Shown: positions 16,784 through 25,882, counted from the stretch's first letter. The stretch: 51,367 nucleotides of DNA from Planctomycetota bacterium (GCA_016795205.1 JAEUHZ010000067.1:1-51367); one strand, 5' to 3'. Notes: a model not told the origin generated them from the letters alone. Made by a program: numbers and translations.

Positions 16784-19372
16784 TCAGGCGCCGTGCGTGC
16801 GTCGGGCGACGAGGTTGGCGAGGATCCGGTAGGCGCCCGGCACCCCGGCGGGGAGCTGACGGAAGAGGCTCAATCCGGTGTAGACGAAGCGGCCCTTGCC
16901 GTGATCGCAGGCGATCCAGGCGCCGTGCTGCGGCCGCTCGCCCGGATCGCTCCAGGAGAGCAGCGCGGTGTAGGCCGGGTCGAGCTCGCCCGCGAAGTAC
17001 AGGCCGCGCTCCTGGACCCAGCCGGCGAAGTCGTCCAGCGTCAGGCGGTTCGGCACGTGGAGCAGCGGGTGGTCCGGCGCCAGGAAGGTCGGCTCGGCCT
17101 CCTCGACCGTGACGCGCTGGCGCGTCACCGCGAACGGCCGTGGACCGAGGCGCTGCGCCTCGACGAGCAGGTCGAGACCGCTCGTGACGTACTGCACGAC
17201 GAGCGTGCCGCCGGCTGCGACCCACTCCAGGAGCACCGGCTGGAAGCGCGCCAGCGCGCGCCGCGTGTTGTAGGCGCGGATGCCGGTGACGATCGCGTCG
17301 TACTTCGCCAGGTCCTCCAGGCGCGCCGTCTCCGGGTCGACGAGCTCGACCGCGATCCCCAGGCGCCGCAGCGCCGCGGGGATCCCGTCCCCGGCGCCCT
17401 CGACGTAGCCGACGGTCCTGGCGCTCACAGCGACGTCCTGCGGCACGAGCACGACCTCGGCCCGCTCGTACCAGGTCTGCGGCAGGACGTGGCCGTGGTC
17501 GATCCCGCGCAGCGCGCGGTCGGAGGAGCCCTGCTGGCCCGCGAAGCTCAGGCGAGCGACGCCGCGCGCGGCCTGCGGCGTGCGCGCCAGCTCGAACGCG
17601 AGCCGCGTGCGTGCCCCGCGCGCGAGCCCCTCGACGGAGGGCGGCGCGCGCTCGACGCTCCAGCCCTCGGGCAGCTCGATCGCGAGCTGGCCCGCGAGCC
17701 CGTCGGTCAGCGCTTCGACGTCGAGCGCGACGGTCATCCGCACGCCCGGGACGATCGCGACCGGATCGACGACCTCGATCGACGCCACGGGCGTCACCAC
17801 GACCGGCCGCACGCGCTCACCGTCGACGCGATCGACCCAGCGGTAGAGCGCCTCGCGCACGACGGGGACGAGCGTGCCATCCGGGAGCTGCAGCGCCCCG
17901 CGGAAGGTCAGCGCTCCGCGTGCGACCGGCTCGATGCCGGCGTGCAGCGCGGGGTCGGGCCGGTACAGCGCCGCGTGTGGGCTGGCGAGCCAGTACGGTG
18001 CGTCGATCGGCGTCGACGCGGGCACGGAGAGCGTCAGCTCCTGGACCAGCGGTCGGTTCGCGGCCAGCAGCTCGCCGGCGCGGAAGGCCGCACCGGCCGG
18101 CCCGTGGAAGTCGAGCACGCGGATCTGCGGGCCCGCGCGCCGCTGAAGCACCGTCAGCGTGAGCGAGGCCGTGTCCCCCACTGCGACGCGCGGCGCGCTG
18201 GCCGTGACCTCGACCACGAGTCCCGCCGCCTGGAGCACCAGCTCCTGCGCCGCGTCGGCCGCGTGACGCAGCCACGCGCGGCCAGCTCCGGGGGCCTCGG
18301 CCAGCGCCTCGAGCTCGCGCGCCAGCGCGGCGAGCCGTGGCACGCTGGCCTCCGGCGCGCGCACGTCGTAGCCCCCGAGCGCCGCGCGCAGCAGGGCACG
18401 CGCGCGCTCCCCTCCCGGGACCCGCGCCCAGCTCAGGTCGAGGCCGTCGAAGAGGTCCCGGCCCGCGAGCGGCGCGCCCTTCACGAGCTGCAGGTACTCG
18501 ACCAGCTCGCCGCGCGTCTCGGCCGCACCGAAACCCTGGCTCTTGTGCTGGCTGCGGCTGCGGCCGGCGAGCTCCGTGTAGCTCGCGCCGAGCAGCGCGT
18601 CGTACCCACCCACGTCGACCGCGATCCAGGTGGCCGGGTCGCGGGCCGCGACCTCGGCCACGTCGCGGCGCCACCAGGAGCTGGCGTTGAAGAACAGCCG
18701 CCGCGCCTGCCAGGGCGCGAGCCCGGCCGCGAGCTGCTCGGGGAACGCGCGCGGATCGGCCGCCAGATCGAAAGCCTCGCCCGCCAGCAGCGCCGAGGCC
18801 GTGTGGTGCCCGTGGCCGCCGCTGCCGTCCGGGGCGAAGCGCGTCACGATCACGTCCGGCTGGAACTCGCGCACGACGCGCACGACGTCCGCCAGGACCT
18901 CCTGGTGCCCCCACTTCGCGAAGGTCTCCTCGGCGCTCTTGCTGTAGCCGAAGTCGACGGCGCGCGTGAAGTACTGCTCGCCACCGTCGATGCGGCGCGC
19001 CTCGAGCAGCTCCTGCGTGCGCAGGATGCCCAACGCGTCGCCCAGGTCCGGACCGATCAGGTTCTGGCCGCCATCGCCGCGCGTGAGCGAGAGGTAGGCC
19101 GTGCGCACCTTGCGGCCGTTCGAGAGATGGCCGATGAGCCGCGTGTTCTCGTCGTCGGGGTGCGCGGCGACGTAGAGCACGCTCCCCACGACCTCCAGCT
19201 TCTCGAGGCGGTGCAGGATGGCGGCGGCGTCGAGCTGCGCCGGCGGTCGCTGCGCAACGGCCGGCGCGGCGCACAGCAGGGTCACAAGCGCGGACAGCCG
19301 GCCACGGGCGCGCAACGCGGGAGCGGCAGGTCGTGCGCCGCGCTGGGTTCGGGCGAGGGTGGAGGTGGGCAT
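16784..19372 (-). CDS. PIG-L family deacetylase, secreted, with large C-terminal domains
   Basis: 862 residues from the ATG at 19372. A signal peptide ends near residue 41 (LSALVTLLCAAPAVAQ). The LmbE/PIG-L zinc motif AHPDDE is at 70-75 and the second zinc motif GGHGHH at 185-190. The fold hydrolyses N-acetyl groups from amino sugars. After about residue 330 come beta-rich regions (NEW3-like, with GVRMTVALDVEALTDGL). Near 640-760 a domain of the glutamine-amidotransferase/trehalose-utilisation-like type follows (YDAIVTGIRAYNTRRALARF, GGTLVVQYVTSG). This layout matches long PIG-L proteins of Bacteroidetes and planctomycetes, commonly next to an SSS transporter as here. Probably periplasmic deacetylation followed by uptake. 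Confidence 0.9.
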   Translation of the reverse strand: MPTSTLARTQRGARPAAPALRARGRLSALVTLLCAAPAVAQRPPAQLDAAAILHRLEKLEVVGSVLYVAAHPDDENTRLIGHLSNGRKVRTAYLSLTRGDGGQNLIGPDLGDALGILRTQELLEARRIDGGEQYFTRAVDFGYSKSAEETFAKWGHQEVLADVVRVVREFQPDVIVTRFAPDGSGGHGHHTASALLAGEAFDLAADPRAFPEQLAAGLAPWQARRLFFNASSWWRRDVAEVAARDPATWIAVDVGGYDALLGASYTELAGRSRSQHKSQGFGAAETRGELVEYLQLVKGAPLAGRDLFDGLDLSWARVPGGERARALLRAALGGYDVRAPEASVPRLAALARELEALAEAPGAGRAWLRHAADAAQELVLQAAGLVVEVTASAPRVAVGDTASLTLTVLQRRAGPQIRVLDFHGPAGAAFRAGELLAANRPLVQELTLSVPASTPIDAPYWLASPHAALYRPDPALHAGIEPVARGALTFRGALQLPDGTLVPVVREALYRWVDRVDGERVRPVVVTPVASIEVVDPVAIVPGVRMTVALDVEALTDGLAGQLAIELPEGWSVERAPPSVEGLARGARTRLAFELARTPQAARGVARLSFAGQQGSSDRALRGIDHGHVLPQTWYERAEVVLVPQDVAVSARTVGYVEGAGDGIPAALRRLGIAVELVDPETARLEDLAKYDAIVTGIRAYNTRRALARFQPVLLEWVAAGGTLVVQYVTSGLDLLVEAQRLGPRPFAVTRQRVTVEEAEPTFLAPDHPLLHVPNRLTLDDFAGWVQERGLYFAGELDPAYTALLSWSDPGERPQHGAWIACDHGKGRFVYTGLSLFRQLPAGVPGAYRILANLVARRTHGA

Positions 19373-19403
19373 CAGGGCTCGGAGCGCAGGGTGCGCGCGC
19401 GCC

Positions 19404-19409
19404 AAGCTA
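19404..19409 (-). promoter_or_regulatory. -10-like box for the PIG-L gene
   Basis: TAGCTT on the minus strand, 31 nt before the ATG at 19372. Confidence 0.35.
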
Positions 19410-19544
19410 CGGGATCCGCACCGGGCGCGCCGCAGCGCGCGCACGCTCGAACAGAGTTCGTGCACAGGCTGCCGCGCCGGTCACCGCCTGGTGACGCGCA
19501 TGCGCCAAGTCACGGCGTCCGTCGACGGCCGCGCGCCCGGCGCG

Positions 19545-20531
19545 TCAGTTCCCCAGCGCCGCCTGGATCTTCGCGCGCGCCTCGACTTGACGCGGCTGGT
19601 CGCGCGGAGCGAGGCAGTTCGCGGCCGCGTCGAGCAGGGTCTTGGCGGTCTCCAGCGACTGGTCCTTGGGCAGCGCCGCGGCGATCTGCGCCGCGCGCGC
19701 CTGCAGGGCGGCGAACTTCGCGCCCTCGGCGACCGGCGGTCGGCGCCAGGACGAAGCCTCGGGCGGGAGCCCTGCGGCCCGGGCCTTGGCCGCCGCGACG
19801 CGGCTCTTGAGCGAGGGGTGGTCCGAGAGCAGCTCTGGCGTCGTGTCGTAGCCCAGGTCGATCATGGCCTGGAAGAAGTCGCCGAAGCGCGCGGGGTCCC
19901 AGCCGGCGCGCGCGTAGAACTCGAAACCCAGATCGTCGGCCTCGGCCTCGTCGTCGCGCGTGAAGCCCTTGTTCGCGAAGGACAGCAGCGCACCGGTCCC
20001 CACGGCCGCGAGCGCCGCGACCTCCAGCTTGTCGTCGTCCGCCAGCGTGTAGCCCAAGACGCCCCCGACCAACGCGCCCCCCAGCGCCAGATACTGGCGG
20101 TTCATGCCCTTCTGCACGTGCCGGGCATAGACGTGCGCGTACTCGTGGGCCATCACCGCGGCCAGCTCGTCCTCGGTGCGGCACTGCTGGAGCAGCTGCG
20201 TGTAGATGTACATGTGGTCGCCGCCCGTGGTGAACGCGTTCAACGTCTCGCTGTTCACGAAGTGGAACGTGGCGCGACTGAACATCCAGGAGTTGTCCTC
20301 CTTGAAGTGGCTCTTGGGGCCGAAGCGCGCTTGGGAGAGCTGCTGGGCCTCGACCACGATGCGACCCCCCAGCTCCTGGAGGTAGCCCACGAGCATGGGA
20401 TCCTCGATCACGGCCGGCTCGATCTGCCGGTGGGCCTCGTTGGCCTGATCGATGACCTGACGATCCGTCGCGCAGGCGGCCAGCGGGAGCAGGGCCAGGA
20501 GCAAGAGCCGGAGCAGTCTGGTCGTCGTCAT
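19545..20531 (-). CDS. M48 family metallopeptidase, lipoprotein
   Basis: 328 residues from the ATG at 20531. A lipoprotein signal with lipobox LAAC places the modified Cys at residue 20, so it is anchored to a membrane on the outer side. The zinc motif HEYAH is at 129-133 and the third-ligand region RDDEAEADDLG near 192-201. FNSxTxNAF-like FVNSETLNAFTTGG precedes it. A loss-of-hydrophilicity stretch (LALGGALVGGVLGY) lies between them, as in BepA/LoiP-type peptidases. Such enzymes act in envelope protein quality control. Monocistronic, with a -10-like box 29 nt before the start and divergent from the EamA transporter. Confidence 0.93.
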   Translation of the reverse strand: MTTTRLLRLLLLALLPLAACATDRQVIDQANEAHRQIEPAVIEDPMLVGYLQELGGRIVVEAQQLSQARFGPKSHFKEDNSWMFSRATFHFVNSETLNAFTTGGDHMYIYTQLLQQCRTEDELAAVMAHEYAHVYARHVQKGMNRQYLALGGALVGGVLGYTLADDDKLEVAALAAVGTGALLSFANKGFTRDDEAEADDLGFEFYARAGWDPARFGDFFQAMIDLGYDTTPELLSDHPSLKSRVAAAKARAAGLPPEASSWRRPPVAEGAKFAALQARAAQIAAALPKDQSLETAKTLLDAAANCLAPRDQPRQVEARAKIQAALGN

Positions 20532-20560
20532 GGCGGTGTCGGGTCGTGGGCGGGGATCGC

Positions 20561-20566
20561 ACGTTA
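20561..20566 (-). promoter_or_regulatory. -10-like box for the M48 gene
   Basis: TAACGT on the minus strand, 29 nt before the ATG at 20531, inside the 15-mer GCGTGCTAACGTGCG shared with the DUF2911 promoter. Confidence 0.45.
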
Positions 20567-20610
20567 GCACGCGGCGGGCGCCCCGCCCTTGCGGCCGGCG
20601 CGCACGCCGC

Positions 20611-20616
20611 TACCGT
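20611..20616 (+). promoter_or_regulatory. -10-like box for the EamA transporter (leaderless spacing)
   Basis: TACCGT, 9 nt before the ATG at 20626. No ribosome site can fit, so a leaderless mRNA is implied. Confidence 0.45.
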
Positions 20617-20625
20617 CCCTCGCCC

Positions 20626-21618
20626 ATGGACGCGCTGCGCGGGACCGCGAAGTCGATGCGCACCCGCGCCACGCTGGCGCTCTTCGCCGTCAGCGTGATC
20701 TGGGGCTTCACGTTCCTGTGGATGAAGGAGGCCGTCGTGGCGGCCGAGCGCATCGCCGGGCCGGGACGCGAGCTGGCCACGTCGGCCGCGTTCCTCGCGG
20801 TGCGCTTCACGCTGGCGGCGGTGATCCTGGCGCTGTGCGCGCCCGCGGCGCGGCGCGGAGCATTCGCCGGCGACGCGCTCGCGGCCGTGTGGCGTGGTGG
20901 CGCGTGGCTCGCGTTCCTGCTCGTCGCCGGATTCGTGCTCCAGATGGTCGGCCTGGCCGAGGTCTCGCCGGCCGTCTCGGCCTTCCTGACGAGCTTGTAC
21001 GTGCTGTTCCTGGTGGTGCTGGCGGCCTGCGTGCACCGGCGACTGCCGCGCGCCGCGTTCGCGCTGGGCGCGCTGCTCGCCACGGCCGGCGCCGCGCTCG
21101 TGCGCGGCCGGCCGGAACTCACCGAGTGGCGCACGGGGGAGGTCCTGACAGTGCTCGCGAGCTTGGCCTTCGCCGTCCACATCCTGGCGACCGACCGCGT
21201 GACGAAGCGCGTGCCGGCGATGCCCGTGACACTGTCGATGTTCGTGTGCGTCGCGGCCGGCGGCGCCGCGCTCCTCGGGTTCGAGGGTCTGTGCGGCCGC
21301 GGACTGTCACCGAAGCTGCTGCTCGAGTTGACGATCGACCGGCAGTTCCTCGCGCCGCTCTTGCTCACGACCGTGCTCGGGACCGTCGTCGCGTTGTCGT
21401 TCATGAACCTCTACCAGCGCGAGGTCGACCCGGTGCGGGCCGCGATCCTCTACGCGCTGGAGCCGATCTGGGCCGCGATCGTGGGGATCGCGGCCGGCGC
21501 GGACGCGTTCACGCCCTGGCTCGCCGTCGGCGGTGCGCTGCTGCTCGCCGGCAACTTGGTGGCCGAGTTCCTGGGGACGCCGCGCGGTGAAACCGCACCG
21601 CGCGAAATCGCGGGATAG
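20626..21618 (+). CDS. DMT-superfamily (EamA) transporter
   Basis: 330 residues from the ATG at 20626. Ten hydrophobic helices are arranged as two EamA repeats. The first repeat starts ALFAVSVIWGFTFLWMKEAV and includes SAAFLAVRFTLAAVILAL and EVSPAVSAFLTSLYVLFLVV. The second includes LASLAFAVHILATDRVTKRV, TVLGTVVALSFMNLYQREVD and AILYALEPIWAAIVGI. It is an inner-membrane exporter-type protein with unknown substrate. The frame upstream of 20626 is Arg-rich and lacks membrane character, so the later start is chosen, which also agrees with the promoter box 9 nt upstream. Single-gene unit. Confidence 0.92.
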   Translation: MDALRGTAKSMRTRATLALFAVSVIWGFTFLWMKEAVVAAERIAGPGRELATSAAFLAVRFTLAAVILALCAPAARRGAFAGDALAAVWRGGAWLAFLLVAGFVLQMVGLAEVSPAVSAFLTSLYVLFLVVLAACVHRRLPRAAFALGALLATAGAALVRGRPELTEWRTGEVLTVLASLAFAVHILATDRVTKRVPAMPVTLSMFVCVAAGGAALLGFEGLCGRGLSPKLLLELTIDRQFLAPLLLTTVLGTVVALSFMNLYQREVDPVRAAILYALEPIWAAIVGIAAGADAFTPWLAVGGALLLAGNLVAEFLGTPRGETAPREIAG

Positions 21619-21621
21619 GTT
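21616..21621 (+). promoter_or_regulatory. -10-like box for the secreted Cys-rich protein
   Basis: TAGGTT overlapping the stop codon of the transporter gene, 29 nt before the ATG at 21651. Confidence 0.35.
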
Positions 21622-21650
21622 TCGAGTGCCGCCTAGGCCCTCGAACTCCC

Positions 21651-22409
21651 ATGAACACCACCGCACTTCTTTCCATCCTCTCCGTCCTGCTCCTCGGCGA
21701 GGTCGCCGACGCCGCGATCTTCCGCGACCGTGGCACCACGCTCACGATCGAGTGTCCACCGACCGGAAAAGTGTTCTGTGGCACGCCGACGACACCCGAC
21801 TTCACGGGCGAGGCCACGGCCACCAGCAACTGCCCGGGCCAGGTCGTGATCACCTACACCGATGCCCCGGCGCTGCCCGGCGCGAACTGTCTCGCGCGCC
21901 GCTTCAACAACGTGATCCTGCGCACCTGGACCGCCACGGATGCCTGTGGGAACACGGCCTCCTGCACGCAGACGATCGACGTCGTGCGCCAGGATTGGTC
22001 GCTGGACATCAAGCCCACCTCCTGCCCGAACCCGATCCAGGTCGGCTCGAACGGCGGCAACGCGGCCGTGATGATCGCACTGCTCGGCAAGGCCACGCAG
22101 AACGTGCTCGACGTGGACCCGGCCTCGGTCGCGATCTGGCGCGAGGACTGCCTCGCGGGTCCCGTCTATCCGGTGAGCTACGGCTACGAGGACGTCGCCG
22201 CGCCCTGGCAGCGCGACGTGCGCTGCGGCTGCACGACCCAGGGCCCCGACGGCTTCGTCGACCTGCGCTTGCGGTTCGAGCGCGCCCAGCTCGTGCAGGG
22301 CCTAGGGCTCGCGAACCTGCCCCAGGGCAGCACCCACCGACTGGTCCTCACGGCGCGCACGTTCTCCGGCTGCGAGCTCGTCGCCTCGGACTGCGTCCGC
22401 ATCCAGTAG
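21651..22409 (+). CDS. Secreted Cys-rich protein with HYR-like domain
   Basis: 252 residues. A signal peptide covers 1-22 (LLSILSVLLLGEVADA). Residues about 30-112 resemble a hyaline-repeat/Ig-like beta sandwich, ending with RTWTATDACGNTASCTQTID, the typical HYR strand (W-A-DACGN---C-Q-I). The second half has a fold seen in planctomycete secreted proteins (SLDIKPTSCPNPIQV, AVMIALLGK, ASVAIWREDCLAG, VDLRLRFERAQLV). Twelve or more Cys suggest disulfides outside the cytoplasm. There are no catalytic residues that I recognise. It probably has a structural or adhesion role. Confidence 0.75.
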   Translation: MNTTALLSILSVLLLGEVADAAIFRDRGTTLTIECPPTGKVFCGTPTTPDFTGEATATSNCPGQVVITYTDAPALPGANCLARRFNNVILRTWTATDACGNTASCTQTIDVVRQDWSLDIKPTSCPNPIQVGSNGGNAAVMIALLGKATQNVLDVDPASVAIWREDCLAGPVYPVSYGYEDVAAPWQRDVRCGCTTQGPDGFVDLRLRFERAQLVQGLGLANLPQGSTHRLVLTARTFSGCELVASDCVRIQ

Positions 22410-22640
22410 GCCGCCTCCGACGGCCACCCGGCGCGCCTCACGCTCCCGTTGCGGGGCGCGGGGCGCGCGCTCGTCGGTAGAGATGCTGCTGACACGGCCG
22501 GGGAGCCGCGGGCTGCGGGCATCCTGCGCCAGACGGCGCGCGGCTTTGCAGCGCGGCTCGCAGCGGCTCGCTCGCCGCAACGCGGCGACCCGCTCGCGGC
22601 GGGCCGCAGGGCGCGCTGGCCTGCGCGCGGGGCGGGAATG

Positions 22641-22715
22641 TGGAGCGGCTGAAGGGACTTGAACCCTCGACATCCACCTTGGCAAGGTGGCGCTCTACCA
22701 CTGAGCTACAGCCGC
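22641..22715 (-). tRNA. tRNA-Gly(GCC) with encoded CCA
   Basis: Minus strand: acceptor GCGGCTG pairs with CAGCCGC. The D arm has TAGCTCAGTGGTAGAGC. The anticodon stem CCACC/GGTGG encloses loop TTGCCAA, giving anticodon GCC. The T loop has TTCAAGT. Discriminator T is followed by an encoded CCA (22641-22643). TATCCT on the minus strand (22728-22733), 12 nt upstream of the mature 5' end, is a good -10 box and independently supports the TANNNT promoter pattern seen at protein genes. Confidence 0.95.
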
Positions 22716-22787
22716 GTCGGGCGAGGAAGGATAGCGCCCGTCGCCGGCCGGGCAAGCCCCGGGGACCGGCCCCGCCCGGCCGAGCCC

Positions 22788-23555
22788 TCAGCGTCCGGCC
22801 GCCGCGATGCGGGCCGCCACGTGCTGGCCGGCGTCCCGCGTGGCCGCCTCGAGCGGCTCCCCGAGAGCCAGCCGCCCCGCCACGCGCGCGGCGAAGCGGC
22901 AGCCCGAGCCGCGCAGCCGCCCCCCCCGCGTCCGCGGGTGGGGCAGCCAGACCGGCTGGCCCCCGAGCTCCAGGAGCAGGTCGAGGACCGGCTCCTCGGA
23001 GCCGTGACCGCCCTTCAGGATCACCGCAGCGGCGCCCAGGCCCAAGAGGATCCGGGCCGCCTCGATGCGCGACCCCGGATCGTGCGCCAGGTCGTCGACC
23101 GGGACGCGGGCCAGCTCGGCCGCCTCCGGCACGTTCGGGGTGACGATGACCGACAGGCCAAGGAGCTCGCCGCGCAGCGCCTCGACGTCACCCGCGGCGA
23201 GGAAGCGCACGCCGCTGGAGGCCGCGATCACGGGATCGACGACGACGCGCGGGCCGGCGCCGCGCGCGAGCTCGCGCACGAGACGCGCGGCGCGCTCGAC
23301 GTGGGCGGCACCGGGGAGCAGGCCGAACTTCAGCGCTTCGCAGCCCCGCTCGGCGCACGCCAGTGCCTCGGCCCCCCAGCGGCGCGGGTCGCGCGCGCCG
23401 ATCGCGCGCACGGCGCGGTCGTCCTGGTCCGTGTCGGCGGTTGCGACGTAGGCCGCGTCGAGCTCCAGGCCCGCCAGGCCGTCGCGGTCGGCATCGAGGC
23501 CCGCGCCGCTCGGGTCGCGGCCGCCGACGACCAGCACGCGCGGGCGCAGGCTCAT
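22788..23555 (-). CDS. thiD: ThiD-like phosphomethylpyrimidine kinase
   Basis: 255 residues from an ATG at 23555 overlapping the preceding stop (ATGA). Ribokinase-fold motifs: VVGGRDPSGAGLDADRDG near 8-25 (family GSDPSGGAGIQAD, here with LDAD for IQAD), ALKFGLLPG, VVDPVIAASSG, SVIVTPNVPEAAEL, VILKGGHG, and the anion-hole region RGSGCRFAARVAGRLALG near 220-237 (family GTGCTLSAAIA). It phosphorylates HMP or HMP-P in thiamine synthesis. The catalytic Asp normally in GTGxxxD is part of a GSGC variant here, which is typical of ThiD. No other thiamine gene is nearby, and coupling to a secreted protein gene is odd. Confidence 0.78.
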   Translation of the reverse strand: MSLRPRVLVVGGRDPSGAGLDADRDGLAGLELDAAYVATADTDQDDRAVRAIGARDPRRWGAEALACAERGCEALKFGLLPGAAHVERAARLVRELARGAGPRVVVDPVIAASSGVRFLAAGDVEALRGELLGLSVIVTPNVPEAAELARVPVDDLAHDPGSRIEAARILLGLGAAAVILKGGHGSEEPVLDLLLELGGQPVWLPHPRTRGGRLRGSGCRFAARVAGRLALGEPLEAATRDAGQHVAARIAAAGR

Positions 23556-25882
23556 CCGCCCGAAGGGCGCAGGTCGACGCGCAGCCGGCCCGCCGGCGCG
23601 GCGAGCACCGCGGGCTCGTAGCCCTGGGCCGAGACCTGCACCGCGGCGCCGCGCGGCACGACGACGCGCGCGAGCCCGTCGACGACCTCGTACGGCCGGC
23701 CCCGCGGCCGGCCCGGATCGCTGGACGGCGGGCCGACCCAGCCCGTGAGGATCGGCGCGCCACGCTCGTCGAGCACCTCGAGCTCGAGCACCGCCACGAG
23801 CGCGCGCAGGTCGACGTGCGAGAGGCGCGGGTCGTCCGCGGCCGCGCCGCGCGGCACGACGACGCGCTCCAGCGTCAAGAGCGACTCCTCGAAACCCAGC
23901 GGGACGAAGGTGATCCGCGACTCGCCGGCCTCGACGTTGCTGAAGGCGAAGTCGCCGTCGGCGTCCGTGGAGAGCGCCAAGACCGCTCCTGAGGGCTGCT
24001 CCACGCGCACGATGACCCCGGACTCGGGCGCCCCGTCCGGCAACAGCAGGCGGCCAGTGATCCGCCCGTGGACGGCGATCACGATGCGCGCGCGCTGCTC
24101 GCCACGCGCCAGCGAGACGACGGCCTCGGACGCGCGCCGGTCGGGCTCGGTCGCGCGGACGCGGAGCCTGTCGCCCTCGGGCGCCGGGCCGCGCAGCGCG
24201 AACCCGCCGCGCTCGTCGCAGACGATGCGCGTGCGCGGATCCGCGACGCCGGACTCGTCGACGAGCTCGACCTCGGCATGCGCGAGCGGCCGTTCGCTCT
24301 CGTCGAGCACGACGCCACGCGCCAGCACGCTCCAGTCGGCGGCGGTGACGTGGCCGAAGTCCCGCAGCCCGTCGCCCGCGGCCGTCGCCAGGCGCCCGGT
24401 CGAGGCCACCGTGCGGCCCCAGGGATTGCGCGCGACGAGCACCAGCTCGACGACCGCGGGCGCGCGGTGCAGCACCGGCACGTCGAGCTCGAACGCACCC
24501 GTGTCGTCCGTGCGATCGCGGCCCTGCTCGAGCCAGCCGCCTGGAGTGCGCGCCCAGGCCACGACCTCGAAGCCGCGCCAGGAGTTGCCGTGCGGATCCA
24601 TGAGGCGCGCGCGCAGGCGCGGCATGCGCGCGGTAGCGGTGAGCACCACCTCGGAGTCGCCTTCGAGCCGCGAGCGCAGCGCGGCGCTCAGCGGCTCGGG
24701 CGAGCAGGCGCTGTCGACGCGCACGGCGAGCTCGAGCCCGCCCGGAACCTGGTCGAAGACGGCCTGCCCGTCGACGGCCTCGCGGGCGCGCTCGGCGCTG
24801 CAATCACCCTCTCGACCGGCCGGCGCGAGGCGCACCGTCGTGGGGCGCGAGCAGGGTGCTCCATCGACGTCGCGCACCCGAACCAGGACGCGTCGACCCG
24901 GCGGCGCGACGAGCTCGACCAGCGCCGCGGGGACCTGCGCGCGCGGGATCGCCACGGCCGCGCCGCCCGGCACGTCGACCGCGAGCAGCAGGTCGTCGAA
25001 GCGGGCGCCGGCCTCCAGGATCGCCGCGTCGGCGAAGCGCAGCACGGCCGCGCCGGCCTCGTCCGTGAGCGCGCGCCAGATCGGCCGGCAGCGCGCGTCC
25101 GAGAGCACGACTGGCACACCCGCGCGCGGCGCGCCCGCGCCGTCCGCGGCACGCACCTGCAGGTGCGTGATGCGCGACAGGACCAGGCGGCGATGGCTCT
25201 GCTCCTCGCGGCGCACGACGGCCCACCCGTAGGCGTCGCCGTGGCGCGCGTCCATGAGCATCGTTCCGGCCGCGCTCGTGAGCATGGCGAAGCCGCCCGG
25301 GCCCGTGCGCAGCGTGTGCGGCGCGTGCTCGAGCAGATCGGCCGGGTGCAGGTCGGCCGCGCCGCCCAGGCGCGCGCGCACGGCGTCGAGGTCCTTCTGG
25401 AGCATCCAACGCACGACGGCATCGACGACCGGCCGGCCGTCGGCGCGCACGACGTGCAGCCCGAAGCCCTCTTCCTCGGCGGGGACGCCCGCCGGCAGGA
25501 CCCCGAGGCCCGGGACGGAGACCTCGCGCTCGGGACGCGGCGGCTGGCCACCCTGCGGAGACACGTCGGTCGCTGCGGCCCCGTGCGCGCCCGGACCCGC
25601 CTCGCCGTCGGGCTCCGCGCGCGGCGGTGGCCCCGGCTGCGCGGCGGAGTCGTCCTCCGCGCTGCGTGGCGCCACGGTCCCCGACAGGGCTTCGGGCCGC
25701 GGGGCGCGGCGCGGCGCCTCGGGGCGCACCTCGCGCTCCGGCACGAGCGCCTCGAACGCGGCGCGCGCGGCGGCCCCGCGCGGCATCGGCGGGCCGGACG
25801 CCGGGCGCGCCAGCGCGGCCAGGCCCGCGATCGCGAGCAGCAGCGCGCTCCAGACGGCGCAACCGAGGGCGATCCTGTGCAT
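23552..25882 (-). CDS. Exported protein with repeated carboxypeptidase-regulatory-like domains
   Basis: 776 residues from the ATG at 25882. An N-terminal membrane segment spans 3-22 (RIALGCAVWSALLLAIAGLA), followed by a Pro/Ala/Arg linker to about 130. The rest consists of beta-sandwich repeats with motifs such as VRADGRPVVDAVVRWML, LHVRDVDGAPCSRPTTVRLA-like units, VLDESERPLAHAEVELVDES, LLPDGAPESGVIVRVEQPSG and DERGAPILTGWVG. It resembles the exported half of the sigma-fusion protein at 8223-10877 in domain type, but has no sigma domain. Probably cell-surface and of unknown ligand. Its last codons overlap the thiD start by 4 bp. A -10-like box is 13 nt before the start codon. Confidence 0.82.
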   Translation of the reverse strand: MHRIALGCAVWSALLLAIAGLAALARPASGPPMPRGAAARAAFEALVPEREVRPEAPRRAPRPEALSGTVAPRSAEDDSAAQPGPPPRAEPDGEAGPGAHGAAATDVSPQGGQPPRPEREVSVPGLGVLPAGVPAEEEGFGLHVVRADGRPVVDAVVRWMLQKDLDAVRARLGGAADLHPADLLEHAPHTLRTGPGGFAMLTSAAGTMLMDARHGDAYGWAVVRREEQSHRRLVLSRITHLQVRAADGAGAPRAGVPVVLSDARCRPIWRALTDEAGAAVLRFADAAILEAGARFDDLLLAVDVPGGAAVAIPRAQVPAALVELVAPPGRRVLVRVRDVDGAPCSRPTTVRLAPAGREGDCSAERAREAVDGQAVFDQVPGGLELAVRVDSACSPEPLSAALRSRLEGDSEVVLTATARMPRLRARLMDPHGNSWRGFEVVAWARTPGGWLEQGRDRTDDTGAFELDVPVLHRAPAVVELVLVARNPWGRTVASTGRLATAAGDGLRDFGHVTAADWSVLARGVVLDESERPLAHAEVELVDESGVADPRTRIVCDERGGFALRGPAPEGDRLRVRATEPDRRASEAVVSLARGEQRARIVIAVHGRITGRLLLPDGAPESGVIVRVEQPSGAVLALSTDADGDFAFSNVEAGESRITFVPLGFEESLLTLERVVVPRGAAADDPRLSHVDLRALVAVLELEVLDERGAPILTGWVGPPSSDPGRPRGRPYEVVDGLARVVVPRGAAVQVSAQGYEPAVLAAPAGRLRVDLRPSGG

